Below are positions 44,986-58,120 of a stretch of 64,000 bases of DNA, piece after piece. The stretch is from contig BSBM01000865.1 in NCBI GenBank assembly GCA_027924585.1, forward strand, positions 5,321,001 through 5,385,000, written 5' to 3'. Below the pieces are notes generated by a model, which made no database searches, was not told where the DNA came from, and saw nothing but the letters and a program-made list of their open reading frames with translations. Within the stretch, counting starts at the first letter, position 1; every line of letters starts with the position of its first letter. The DNA comes from Larix kaempferi (lineage: Eukaryota > Streptophyta > Pinopsida > Pinales > Pinaceae). A program made the translations under genes and the position numbers.

Positions 44986-47900
44986 ATTAACACAAGAACA
45001 AGACAAGCTGGTCTTAATGGGAGCCATTAAAAATCCATCCAAAGACCACTGTCTAAATGTTGGAGACTCAAAGAATTCAAAAGGTAAGAAGAATGGAAAC
45101 TTCAAGAATCCCACCAGTGAGTGGAAATACAAGCAGAATTTTAATGGAGTGCCATCAAACTTCAAGAAAAATCCGAACAAGAAGAATGAGAGGACAAAGT
45201 GCAATTATTGCAGCAAGGGCTTTCATCCTGAGAGCTCTTGCATGAAGAAGACCATCGACCAATTAACTCAACTATTGGAGAAAGCCAATATCCCTCTCCC
45301 AAAGAGGGCAAGGAGGAAGGATGGAGGATCAAATTCTGATGACAAAGAGAGAGTTCATGCATTGATGGCTAGCATTTCCCAATATTCATCATTCATCATT
45401 GATTCGGGTGCTTCAAGACACATGGTGTCTGCAAGAAAGTATATACTTCACTTGACTCTTCCAGTGGTCCGAACATTGCATTGGGAGACAATTCTGAAAC
45501 TTCTAGCAAAGGAAAAGGTATCATAGATCTCAAGTTTGGGTCATTTAATAATGTTTTATATGTCTCTGGACTTGCTGCAAACCTACTGTCAGTCTATTAG
45601 ATGACCCATACAGGACTGCCCAAGAGAGTAACCTTTACCCCCAATGATGTTGAGATAGCAGAAATTTCAACAAGAAAAATTATTGCATTTGGTACTGCTG
45701 ATCATTGTTCTAGAATTTACAAGTTTTCTCATTTTGTGCCAAACTCCTCACCTTCTACTCTATTAACCCATGCCAATGAGTCCAACAATCTATGGCGTGA
45801 AATATTTGTCCACCTAAACTACAAATACCTTTCCCAACTTCATGAAAAAGAAATGGTTATAGGGCTGCCCAATATCAAATTTTCCAAAGGTGTCTGTTAA
45901 TCTTGCATCCTAGGAAAACATCCTGAGCATAAGTATGGGAGATCTACCACTGAGAAAACCACTGCACCATTGGAACTTATATACTCTGATATATCAGGTC
46001 CATTTCCTCATGAGTCATTGAATTCATCAAAATATATTCTCACATTCATAGATGATTTCAGTGGGTATTGTTGGATTTATTTCATCAAGCTTAAATCAGA
46101 AGTTTTTGGGTTATTCAAGTTATTCAAAGCCTCAGTTGAGAATCAGTCTGGTAGGAATATAAAAGTGTTAAGATTTGATAATGGTTGTGAGTATGTGAAA
46201 TCATAGTTTCAGCAATTTTGTGCTTCATCGGGCATACAGATGCAACATACAGTTCCATATACACCTCAGCAAAATGGGGTTGCTGAGAGGAAGAATAGAT
46301 CTCTTAAGGAGATGGCCACATGCATGCGTGAGGCAAAAGATTTGTCTCCCAAGCTATGGGATGAGGAAATAAATTGTGCCACCTATATTCAGAATAGAGT
46401 GCCACACAAAGCTCTCAAAGCTATCACTCCTTTCGATGCTTGGATAGGTCACAAACCTGACATCTCTCATTTCAGGATTTTTGGCTCAAAGGCTTGGGCT
46501 AGGATTCCGATTGAGAAGAGGAGGGCTATGCAGCCCCAAAGCCAACCATGTTTGTTTGTTGGATATTAAGAGGAATCCAAAGCTTATAAGCTGATGAACA
46601 TGACCACTCATAAAGCATTCATCGAAAGAAGTGTGAAGTTTGAGGAAGAGCCCTCTCAAAGCGCATAAATTGGAGATTCATCTTCACCACCGACTGAAGA
46701 AGAAGTAATTGATGTTCTTGATATTTTTTATTCTGAAATGATGATGAGGATCAATTTATTGCATATTCTAACTCACCTACAAGGCCTAAGTTGGTTGCAA
46801 AAACTTTGCAAGCAGCAGGTGAACTAGTAGGCAACCCTCAGGACCAAAGAAGGACTAGATCACAGTTTGAGACTTCTCTCAATGTGAATGATCCTTATCT
46901 TTCTGAGAAGTGCTATATGATGATAGATTCTGATCCACAAACATATGAGGATGCCTCACATGATCCTAGATGGCAGATTTCTATGGATCAGGAGTTTCAG
47001 TCATTGCAGAAGAATGAAACTTGGGAGCTAGTCAAGCTCCCCGCAGGCAGAAAGTTGGTAAGATGCAAATGGATTTATAAGACTAAATGTGCAGTGGATG
47101 GTACAGCATTAAGTACAAAGAAATACTGGTAGAAAAGGGGTATTCGCAGGTCCAAGGACTTGATTATAATGAAACATTTGCACCAGTAGCTCAGAAAGAC
47201 TCCATTAGACTAGTTTTGGAAATGGCAGCTTCCAAGTGGTGGGAAGTACATCACATGGATGTGAAAAGTGCTTTCCTCCATGGGGAGCTTGAAGAACAAA
47301 TATATATCCAGTACCCACAGGGGTACACATCAGTTCCAAACCTTCTTTTCAGGTTGAAAAAATCTTTTTATGGACTCAAGCAATCCCCTAGGGCTTGGTA
47401 TGCAAAGATGGATAGTTTTCTGTTGTCACAATCCTATGTTCGGTGTAAATCTAACCCAAATGTCTATATGAAGTTTGCTGATGGTTTTATTATGTTAATA
47501 GTGTTGTATGTTGATGATTTTCTGATCACAGGTGATAGCACTGAACAAATAGAATCACTAAAGACCGCAATGCACCAAGCATTCTCCATGAGTGACTTGG
47601 GAATTCTTAAGCAATTTTGGGGGCTTGAGATTTCTCAAACAAAAGAAGGAACCAAGTTATGTTAGTCAACGTATGCTTCTGATATGCTAAAGAAGTTTAA
47701 GATGGTTGATTGCAAGCCTTCTAAGACTCCATTTCTTTCTGGAGTTAGAATGGAAGAAGTAGAATCTACACCGATTTTTGACAGTACTCTATACAGACAA
47801 TTGATTGGCAGCTTGCTCTACTTGACACACACTCGACCATATCTTGCATATGCTGTGAGTGTGGCATCTATATATATATAGAGCAGCCACATGAGTTACA

Positions 47901-48445
47901 TTAGAGGTCTGCAAAAAGAATCCTTCATTATGTGCAAGGCACAAAGAGTGATGGGATTCACTATGTGGTAGATTCAAGCTTAGATCTCTTGGGTTTCACA
48001 GATTCAGATTGGGCTGGTGATAGCCTTGACAGAAAATCCAAATCAAGATTTGTATTCATGCTTGGAGGTGGCCCTGTTTGCTGGTCCAACAAGAAACATA
48101 ATTCCATAGCTATATCTTCAGTGGAGGCAGAGTACAGAGGAGCAGTGAATGTTGCTACACAGTGTGTTTGGTTGTAGGGGATTTTGTCTAAGTTTGAGAT
48201 TTCTTTCAGTACTCCTACTATCATTTATTGTGACAACCAGAGTGCCATTGGAGTTTCATGTGATCCAATACAGAGGTAGAGGACCAAGCACATAGAGATT
48301 CATATGCACTACATCAGAGGCCTAGTGCATGATCAGAGCATAGATTTGCAGTTTTGCCCCACAGGTGAGCAAACTGCAGATATCTTCACCAAGGCTTTCA
48401 CAGAGAAGACATTCAGCTATCTTAGATCACTGGTTGGGATGGTTT
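44986..48445 (+). pseudogene. Copia #2 gag C-terminus and pol (protease, integrase, RT, RNase H), decayed
   Basis: 44986-45360: end of Gag with zinc knuckle CNYCSKGFHPESSC (C-X2-C-X4-H-X4-C). About 45395: protease FIIDSGASRHMV. 45780-45930: integrase zinc-binding region. 45970-46570: integrase core with FIDDFSGYCWIYF and YTPQQNGVAERKN. 47040-47660: reverse transcriptase with VRCKWIYKTK and VLYVDDFLITG. 47800-48440: RNase H with FTDSDWAGD and SSVEAEYRG, through FCPTGEQTADIFTKAF. Stops or frameshifts fall at about 45527, 45598, 45898, 46204, 46567, 46667, 46735, 47130, 47663, 47880, 48175 and 48278. It is far more decayed than copia #1, consistent with an older insertion that had time to receive two further layers. 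Confidence 0.92.
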
Positions 48446-48641
48446 AACATGTGGTGGAGTGAAGGGTTGATCAGCAACCTTTCAATTTTGATCTGTCCAT
48501 GTTTTGAGGGAAGGTTTTCCCATGAGGTTTTCCTTCTATCCTTGTTTTGTGGACCGACAGTATTTTGTACTGGGTGACCAAGTCTTGTTACTGGGACCTT
48601 AGTATTTTATTTTCTGATATTTAGATCATTTAAGTCAGACT

Positions 48642-48654
48642 TAAGAGGGGGTTT
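48642..48654 (+). promoter_or_regulatory. Polypurine tract of copia element #2
   Basis: TAAGAGGGGG followed by TTTT immediately before the right LTR (TGGACTAAATT); the plus-strand primer of reverse transcription in this family. Confidence 0.75.
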
Positions 48655-48880
48655 TGGACTAAATTAAGTCTTCCTACCATTTATTTATTTACATGTGATA
48701 CATTAATTAATCATTTAGTGGTTAATTCCATGTAATAAATTAGGAAATTTCCATTATGTGGACCACAAGGCAACATGGGAGGATAAGAATACTTCCAAGG
48801 TGTGATCTACAAGTCATCTAGGCCACTTGGGCGCTTTCCTAACTGATTTTAGACCAGAATTAGAAGGAAGGGCGCATTTC
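48655..48880 (+). repeat. 3' LTR of copia element #2 (at least the first 226 bp)
   Basis: Aligns with 15631-15857. Comparison ends at 48880 because the left copy is truncated by a deletion, so the true LTR end may lie further right. No CA terminus with a cttgt target copy (the five bases before the left LTR) could be placed with confidence. Confidence 0.78.
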
Positions 48881-51773
48881 TAAGTTTTAGAGCCTTTTTA
48901 CTGCTTTTTCCCTATTGGAGAAAAGCTAGTCTACCTAGGAAACTGTTTTTTACACCAAAAAATTTCCTTAATGTTTTTTCCACCCAAAATTCGTAATCGG
49001 TTTTTTTATTATTATCTATATTTCACCTTCAGCTCACTAATTTAGCAATTCGTGAGCTTTTGGGATGATTTGGAAAGTCAACTTGCCACCACGGGGGGTT
49101 CACTCAGTGAACTTGTTACATAGCACCATCGTTCGCAGGATATTAAAGAATATCCCTAATTTCACTAAATATTGGAAAATCCCTCCTGAAATTGTATTGT
49201 TGAACCCCCCTCCCAATATACCTTTCCAATTAAGAAAACCCCTATTTTCACCAGATATTGTAGGTATCCATTTTTATCAACCCATTTTTAATACCCCCTT
49301 TATATCATATTATCAAGGTGTAACAAACAGGATCCTAATGCATCTTAGTATAACCAAACAAGATGCTAAAGAAAGTAGTAGTATAATGCTAACAATGATC
49401 CCACTAAGATTGTAGGGGCGACTGATCAATTTGTAGCATTGGATAGTGGAAGACCCAATGAAATAGTAATGGGGAAGGTAAAATGAGTAAAAGGAAACCC
49501 GTTAAGAGATCAATGTAACAAAGAAAGTAAAAGATAGATAGTCCAATAGTCAGTGCAATGCTTATAAAAGATGATAATTATAGATGTTTCAAACCACAAC
49601 CTACCAATCTACCAATTTTATATCATGTAAATACAAATATAGCCTTAGAGAGCTCATGTTTTTTATAAGCTTAATAAAATAAACTCCATAAAAATACAAA
49701 ATTGAAACCCTTTCGTGGATGGACTTCCCTACCTTCCTATCAAAACAATCATCATTGATGTTTGAACCCAAATGAACATAGAAAAATTCCTCTTACTTTC
49801 CAATAACACCATATGATCATGTGCATATCTTGGATTTGGGTCATTCACAAGATTCAATGAATTACCTCTACTTCCTCTACATTTATTCTTGCAATCAAGG
49901 GAATTAGAAACATTTAGTTACCTTTTCGTGGGTTAATATATCTAATTCTTTTTATCTTTAAGAGAGAGGAAAAAATATCCATTGTTAAGTTTCAATCATG
50001 CAATAGATATAAAGATACACAGATGGTGAAACTTATATGATACCATTTCATGGTAATAATAACATATAATGTATGTAAACAAGGATTTAGATTTTCACCT
50101 ATGTTCATGTCAATTCCAATACAATATTAAGAAGGATGCCTTGCATATAAGAATTGAAATTTCAATTATGAATGTGCCAAATATAACTCAATCTAATAAC
50201 TATTCTTAACTGGAAATGTGAAAATGTTAAAGAAGTATACAAAAAGTTGAAAGAAATTATTAGTCAAGAAAGATTGATCTAACTTTTCTTGGTTCCAGTG
50301 ATCCAAGAACGATTGATCTCACTTTTCTTTCTTGTCATGGAACAAGGTCTGATTGAATCTCAATAGCCACCTAAACCCCAACCTAAAAAATGAAGAGTTA
50401 GATCTTTTACTAGAATGCCTACAAAAATTACAATATAATTGTTCAACTCCAGAATTCTCGATTAGATACATCTCTTAACCTTGGAGTTAACAAGGAACCA
50501 AAAGCACACTCAAACATACTGAATAGTTTCATAGGCTACAACGTGACTTATAGCTAGAAAAGAAACACACTTTGGAAATTGGCCTCATATAGAACAACAA
50601 AAGGTATAATGTTACAAGCTTTACTCACTTTTAACACTAGAAAACTCAACCTCAATTACAAAGAAAGCGTAAAATCTTGCATACATATTCATAAGTGGTA
50701 ACATTGACCTTTTGGACATCACATCAATAACATTCTACATAAAAAAAACAAAATACTACCACCATGGTTATCTCAGTGCCACAAAATTATAATATTGTAA
50801 TGCATGCTATTCCAAGAATCATACCTCATATCTAAATAACTTTGCCAAGCAACAAAAAGAGTAACCCCACAAAAATAAAACATAGAGCAGAGTTAATAGT
50901 AATAGTTGCAATATTATCGAAATTTTAAAAATCCAAATACATTGCAGAATTTGCTCCGAGATCTTTACAAAGACCTTCAATTCTTTGCTGGAAGAAGAAA
51001 GGATGAAAAAAATTAACTAACACATAAATCCATAAAGTTTAAATTAATTATAAACAAAGTTTAAATTAATTATAAACATTCACATATATTTTTATTAGGC
51101 AAAACGGAAGATATGATAAGTCAAAATCATTGTTAAATCAAGAGTATTAGTTTATTTTATAGATATGATGCTATGTATGATATAAATTGTACTCAAAAGA
51201 GTCACCTTCTCCATTTCTAATACTAAAAAACTACTAAAAGTTTAAAGAGGGCATTGCCCTGAATTTTGAAAACATGTAAATATAAAGTATTTGATCAAAT
51301 GATCTTGACATCAGCTCTAAATGACCACTAGTATAGAGGAAAGCAAGTTATCCAACTTCCAAAATGTCAATTTGCTTGATTGAAAACCTTCCAACACCTT
51401 TAGCCTTGATTTTTAAATCTCGTTGACATGAGGTTGAAATCATGAATGACACATGAATTTGCATCAACCCGGGTACCTGTAATAATCAAATCATCATGTG
51501 AAATCCAAATCTGTATTGAAATCCGATTTAAAATCATAAGATGGATGGTTACACTAGCACAATATCTATCTTGAAAGCTGAAATACAACTACAAAAGATG
51601 AATGGTCAAAGAAACTTACACAAAAAAGTAGGTGGAAAAAATTAGGTTGGTTTATCCCAAAATTCACCATTCGAAGGGTTCACTACACTTGAGGCCAAAA
51701 AATATAAAATCAAGATGGCATTACTACATGAAATCAACAAAAATACAACCAATAATTATTTATAAATTATCTA
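48881..51773. other. AT-rich sequence, no gene recognised
   Basis: The first few hundred bases may be the rest of the copia #2 3' LTR. A 116-codon plus-strand frame at 49065-49415 has no recognisable motif. An imperfect duplication around 50265-50335 (GATTGATCT(A/C)ACTTTTCTT) and a 20-base duplication near 51036-51076 (AGTTTAAATTAATTATAAAC) are visible. Otherwise nothing could be supported. Confidence 0.45.
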
Positions 51774-54700
51774 TTAAATGGGAATGAATAAGGAAAAATA
51801 AATTACAATAAACTTTAAATTAACCTTGTTGAGATTTCTGACAAAATCAGAAAAAACTTTGTAATCTCTTTCTTCTAATTTGTATGTGTCATTCCTATTG
51901 TTGTATGATAAGTTGGCCATTGCTATAACAGATTCAAGTTGTACAAAAAGATGATCTGTCAAATCATACTTGTACAAGCGTTTCCCTTTTATTTTATTGT
52001 ACCAACAAAACTGAAGCTCAACACCTTCTGGCCTATCCAAAAGATCAATGTCATTATGGTAATCAAACACCCTATTTCCATCCTTCTTTCTTATTCTTTA
52101 AACCCTTCTAATGTACCAAGTTCCACAAGAAACACATTCTTTGGTACTTCAAGAAACACCTTTTCTTGTGGCACGTTCAACTATAGGTATTGAGTTGCTC
52201 TCAAACAACACCCCGCAGTCCGATCCAATTCCAAAGCCGATTGAAACACCCTTTTTTGAAGCCCTTTCATCTCGCCTAAAGTAGACCCCATTTCTCACTC
52301 TAGTCAACCTATCTTTGGATAATGTTGGATTTCCATTCAACTGACTAACCAAACAAGATTTGAAGATATCCTTACCATCAAGCTCTACCATTGGTTTGGT
52401 AGTTGTGTTCACATTATCATCAATGGTATCTAAAATTTCATCCAACTCATGCCTCCACTCACTTTCCATTGTTTGCAATTCACTAACATTGAGTATGGAT
52501 GAAGATGAAGATTGGAATATTGAGTTGGAGTTATTCGGTGTAGAACCATCAACTACTTCATCCACTACTTGGAATGTTGGATAGTTTTGATCCTCTGTCC
52601 ATGGTTTAAACCACCAAGAAGATTGTGTGTGTCCTTCTGGTTGCATGCCAAATCTTGATAAAATGTTTTGCGCATCATTCAATCCTACTTCCAGAGCTTC
52701 TATAATTTTATCATCTGTAGATATTGGACCATAATGAGATAATACATCATGATTCTCTGTTGTTTGTTGGTGCAATTTATTCCAGATGCTTTCTTGTTTT
52801 TTATGAGATTTATTAAAGCGAAGCCCTTATGGATTTGATTCTTCTTTAGCAACTCTATTAAGAGTTCCAACAGCATGAAGCAAGTCAGTGAAATCATAGG
52901 CCCTCTCTAATCCAACCATCCCACCAACTTTGCTAAAGAAGTTCTCACACACATCTGACCCAGTCAAGTGCAATACACATGGCAAGTTAGAGTAGTGGTC
53001 TCGAAACAATCTCATCAATAAAACCGCAAAGTGGCACGAAATTTTCACATCCTGATATGCCTCTCTACTAATGAAATTTATGTTGGCATTAACATGATAT
53101 TGTTTCCATACCCAACATAACCATAACAAAAAGAAATGTTGAACTCTTGAAGCATTTCGCACTCTTTCCCAAAGAGTCAAACTATGAGACATAAAAATGT
53201 CAATGTAGTCAGCAACAATCATTAGATAAATCTCTGTACCTAGTGTTCTCTCTGCCCTACCACTTGTTGTACTTCTCATCTCTTTTAAACACCTTTGAAC
53301 ATGCCTTGAAGCAATGCGTTGCGCTGAACCCCAATTTTGTCGATCCATCCTCTCTATATCTTCAATTTTAAGCTTGTGATCATCCACTTTAAAAGTGTTA
53401 TAAACCATTCTGACATGATTAAAACTTACCGACTCTTCTCCAAGGATCAAATCTCGTCGGCCACTAAACAAAGGATTGATTAGCTTTTTCCCGTTGTGTA
53501 TGTAATCCTGGTCATGTAGTCCTATTACGTTGCCACCATCATGCAACGCAGATAGCCTCCACCCTTCCCAAGGGATTTGATATCGAATACCTTTTGTTGA
53601 AGAATAAGCCTTCAACATAAGTTGTCTTCTTCTAATATCCCCATCAGATGAATGACCAATAATAGGTCCCAAACAATTTTCCACGTGTTTCCTCCACATA
53701 ACTTCTATTTTTTCCCATTGCTTGGCAACAAAATTTGCATCGAACCTATTGCATGTTGGATGAACAACCACAACCAAATGGGGAAGCTTTTCATGTAAAG
53801 GGTTTGCAATAATGACATGTGCATAATGACCAATTACACTGTTCTTAAAAGTGTCTTTAATAACATCATAGCCTGCAGCTCCCTCGCCCACAGTCACTAA
53901 GAAATGTGATTGGCATTGATGATTTTCTTTATTACCACAAAAACCAACCAAAGTATCACTTTTTGCTACCCACCTAACATATTTTTTCACAACGGTCTCA
54001 TATTTAGCAAGGCATACAGGAATCGGACCCTCTATACCATGTTTGGATTTATAAGAAGCATAAACCTTTCCAAGTGCCTCAAAAATGTACTCATGCTCCC
54101 CTGGGATATATGACAGTGATTTTCTCACTTGCCTTAAAGTTGTAGATATTGAAGGACCATCTAAATTCAAGCTAATGAAGCTATGCACTCTAGGACCCCC
54201 CCATAACTTAATCATCTCATAAATGGATTTAGTGGATGCACCATACCTTCTCCCTACTTTTGGACGTGTTAGGTTGTGAAAGATATCTTTGGCAAATTCC
54301 CAAACGGCATCTTGACCTTGTAATTTTCCTTGTCTATGTGCCTCACACACATCCTTGCAAAACCTAAATACATCTTTCCTTTCTGTAGATTCGAACAAAT
54401 TGTCCTTTAGGGACCTTATTCTAATAGAGAGTATAGCAACCTTTTTCCTCTCCCACCAAAGAGCCCTCATTGTTGATCTATAGCTAGTATTTGTAACCCT
54501 TGCAACATTTCTGAGCTCAATTTGAGTCAAAAAGTCTAATCTTCTCCCTTTCCCTGTATCTCACCCATGACTTTTAATGGGGCTCCTTGATTCACGATAT
54601 AAATGCATCCTAAAGTCATTACAGTATGGAATCAACTTACAAAACTTGCATGTCAATGATTCAAAAGGTATCCCTGTTTCAGAAGCCCTCTGACAATGAA

Positions 54701-56083
54701 TATGCCTATATGTACCATCAATACGGCATTCTGTACTGTGATAACATAGCATCCTCTTGGTATGCTTCTCTATGGCCCATAATTTCCCACCCCTTTGATC
54801 ATCCATTAGGATTTTTGTGTTCAATCTCTCCCCATTTCTATCAATATATGGATACCAATACCCCCAACATTGTAGTATCAAGGGAGATAAATGATCTACA
54901 ATAATACAATAAAAGCAAATAAATTTGAAGATAAAAAATAAAATTATGTTCAATGTCATATTCAAATTAAATAAGCTTGTGAAATTAACATACCTGAAGT
55001 AGAAGGGTTTGCACTTGTAGAACCCCTATGTGATAGTGGTGTTGATGATGGGACCAAGAACCTAGTCAAACTCTGTTGGGACTTATCATTGGTAGGATTC
55101 TTGGGTCTCCCAACTATGCCAGTTCTCAACCCAATTGTATTATGTGAAGCCTCATTTGTAGTAGAAATGTGCATATTTGATTTCATATGTTCATTTAGAG
55201 AACTAACAATATTACCACTTGCTGGTACTAAATAAAACCATTTATTGCACCGTGTACATTCCAATTTTACTTTTCTCTTGTCTTCGTATCCTGCAAGTGT
55301 TGCTTCCACCGCTTTGAACAAATTTGGATCTTGTGTCTTGTTGAAATCATCTAGTATTTTGATGGCTTTATCAATCTCAATTCGATCTCCAACCATTGAT
55401 GTCTTCCTTTCTATGTTACATGAAGGAGTTTCACTACTTCCCACCCTTGAAATGTTACGTTGATGGGCCCTTGTTTTCATGTGATTGTTTTTGAAGTTGC
55501 AAAGTGTCCGTGCTGCCAAAGATATTTCCCCTGTTCCATAATCAATACCACAACTTTCACAACGTATCTTTATTTTAGATGTTCCATTTTCTGAATATAC
55601 TTTAAGAGTAACCTTCTCCTCAACAAACTCTTCCATTAAACTATTCACTTTTTGTTCCCAAGATGCCAATATAGTAGAATCAACACCTATGTTTTGTTCT
55701 ATCGAATCACACTCAACTTCAACTCTTGCTTGTTTATGCATAGGTTCCTCCATGTTCTCTTCAATGATTTCAACATTTGGTGTTCTTTCCATTACATTTG
55801 ATTGCAACGCTTCAGTATCCAATGTGTCTAGTTTCCTCTTGATGCCTATAGGTGTTTTTGTAGCTTTCCATCTTTTCTCTTGTGTTGCATTTAAAGTATA
55901 TCCTTGATTTTTGGTAAACTCAAAAGGATATCCAATGATATTATCAAGCACAATTTCTTGATGGATTTCTGCAAAAGTAGCATCTGATTGACACCTAACT
56001 ATGCCAAGGGTAGAATGTTCTTCACCAGTTACAATTACAAAGTCAAAATCATTGTCTGGATTCATCTGTATTTCCATCCACAT
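51774..56083 (-). pseudogene. Zinc-finger, RNase-H-like transposase-related gene, two exons, four in-frame stops
   Basis: Exon 1: about 56083 (ATG, MWMEIQMNPDNDFDF, just after an AG acceptor-like site) to 54994. A GT-AG intron with matching phase follows, then exon 2 from 54895 to about 51830. Four nonsense codons in one frame (54561, 52827, 52149, 52098) and no frameshift; about 1,400 codons in total. Exon 1 has two Cys2-His2-type modules (CESCGIDYG...HMKTRAH and CTRCNKWFY...HMKSNMH). Exon 2 starts with a third (CKFCKLIPYCNDFRMHL). The core has IGHSSDGDIRRRQLML, IGLHDQDYIHNGKKLINPLF and TGSDVCENFFSKVGG, which look like the spaced D, D and E of an RNase-H-fold transposase with a P-element-like D..H..K block. 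A late CVSCGTWY may be a further zinc site. No inverted ends were found. Superfamily unassigned. Confidence 0.72.
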
Positions 56084-56161
56084 GTACCTTTTAGTTAGAT
56101 AAAAATGGATAAATATATAGAAACATTTTTCAAAAGTTTGGATATAACATACATTTGTCAA

Positions 56162-58047
56162 AGTGGTGTTGAAACATTCAAACTAAAATTGAATTTATAT
56201 AGAAGGAAATTCATTGAACTAGAAAACTGAGAAATATTTGGTTTATTCAAGTTTATTCAATAGACGATTAACTGCCTCTTGTATATATTAAATAACATTC
56301 CCAATAGACCCACTAGGAATTCAAAAAATGGGTGGGCCATAATAGTTCCATTCATTGGATATGCATGCCCCACTATGCCATCACACAAGCCTTACATAGG
56401 GAATATTTTCCCCATAGGCATGATATGATTTCCTTTTCGAGACTCGTAATACAACAAGGAGGTGACTCATAAATGAAGGGTGGGTCTTCATAGTGGAGAA
56501 TGGGATCTGATGAACCCATATTAGGCACTAGGGGAAGGACCTTTGATGTGCGGGGGGACCTTCATGATTTTATGTAAAAAGGTCAACACCAAAATTTTCC
56601 GCAACAAATCGAAATCGCAATAGGTCATGTGTAGGTATTTTTTTATGCATAAAGTATTCTAGGTTTAGAGAACATGGATTCTTCCACAACAAATGAATCT
56701 CATTTCTCTATCTATATAAGATCAAAATTAATCCAAAATTAGAGTCGATTCTAAGGGCGTGGATTTGGGATGTTTCCCATGGTGTTGGTCAATATACCAC
56801 TTTGCGATAGTGCTAGTTAGGGTCCTCTGGAATAGGTGTAGCTGAGCACCATAGGTGAAACGACATGATATGATTTTAGGGGTCTTCTCCAGCCTTCCCT
56901 TCAAAGTTTGGGATGTATGACGAGAGTTCGATAGGCATAGGGGGGAATTTGGATCATGTTGGATCAAATCATTGGTCAATCTCATTAAATCAAGGAGGTT
57001 GAGGCTAACCATAACTGGAAAGCTCGCATTTGGGCAAAGCTTGTCCTCATGGTTTCCATCTAAAATATTTGGGTTTTATAAAATATGTTTCATGATTTAG
57101 GGACCATAAACCAAACAAAACAACAAGGTAGAGACCAAGTGAAACAAAAGATGGAAAGGTCGACCATTCTATCTTCTTGTTTTATTAATCCTACAACTAT
57201 TATCGAAGGATTAAAAATATTTTGGCCACATTTTTCCATTTTTTAAAGAATACTAAAAATAAAAAATAAAATTAAACTAGAGCACTACAAAATGAAAAGA
57301 AAAATAAATCCACAAGCATTAATTAAAACAAAAATAAATTTATAAGCATTAATGAAAAGAAAAATAAATTAACAAGCATTGAGGAATTTAAGTGGTTTTA
57401 GGTTTTTATGGTTTAACTTTTTATGCCTTCATAATGGGGGTTTTCACATTTGGGTTATGTTATCATGGTTTTATGTTTTTATTTTTTGTGTACTAAGTTC
57501 AGATTTGTGGATTTTGGTATAAATTAAAATGAAAAAATGGGCATTCCCAAAACAACAAAAAAATTAACAAGTGGTTGGTGAAATAGCCCTAGAATAAGGT
57601 GAAGTTGTCCAATGGGTGCATAGGGGGATCTTCATTGTTTGAGGCTATTCTCTTACAATATTGACATTTCTAACCTTTTAACTTGTCAAAACCATGACAA
57701 TCTATGAATGATTTTCTTAAAAATTTTCAAACACATAAATATAATTTTAAAGAAAACCAAGTGATTCCTTACATTTTTTGAAGTCCGTATACTAAAGTGG
57801 ATGTTAATAACCATCATTATCTTCATCAAAGAATGTTTGAATAAACTTAATCTTCTAAAAGGGGAGGCTTGAAAGTACACAAAATATATAAAGATGCAAT
57901 GTATTTTTTAAGAGAATTATTGCCAAAATAAAATACAATTAGAAACTAAGTAGATGTAATAAATTAAATTAAAAATAATTAAAATACTTAAAAACACATA
58001 ATAATAATAAAAAAGTCTACCATAATAATAATAAACTAAACTAAGTG

Positions 58048-58049
<2 letters not shown>
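56162..58049. other. AT-rich sequence upstream of the transposase-like gene, no gene recognised
   Basis: Contains a C/G-richer stretch at 56320-57060 with a 94-codon minus-strand frame (56728-57012) lacking motifs, and imperfect repeats of AAAATAAAT(C/T)..CAAGCATTAA near 57300-57385. Probably old transposon debris, but nothing specific can be supported. Confidence 0.4.

Positions 58050-58118
<69 letters not shown>
58050..58118. repeat. Compound microsatellite (TA)n(GA)n
   Basis: About 15 TA units (58050-58080) run directly into about 18 GA units (58081-58118). Both tracts are uninterrupted, suggesting recent or ongoing length change. Confidence 0.97.

Positions 58119-58120
<2 letters not shown>

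Larger units (their letters stand above)
15631..48880 (+). mobile_element. Ty1/copia LTR retrotransposon #2, split by a 28.8-kb nested insertion
   Basis: Matching LTR sequence of about 227 bases occurs at 15631-15857 and 48655-48880. Between them are gag (15852-16187), the giant-LTR insertion (16188-44980), the rest of gag, protease, integrase, reverse transcriptase and RNase H (44986-48445), and a purine tract (48642-48654). The left LTR passes directly into the middle of gag with no primer site or gag N-terminus, so the leader and the start of gag have been deleted. The right LTR may continue past 48880, where comparison with the truncated left copy ends; no target duplication was found. 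Confidence 0.85.

Noticed and set aside
49112-49116. cttgt as a possible right target duplication of copia #2 (matching 15626-15630)
   Set aside because: The preceding bases end GAA rather than CA, and a five-base match is expected by chance in this interval.
49065-49415. 116-codon plus-strand frame
   Set aside because: No motif, no copy in the window, and probably within or next to LTR sequence of copia #2.
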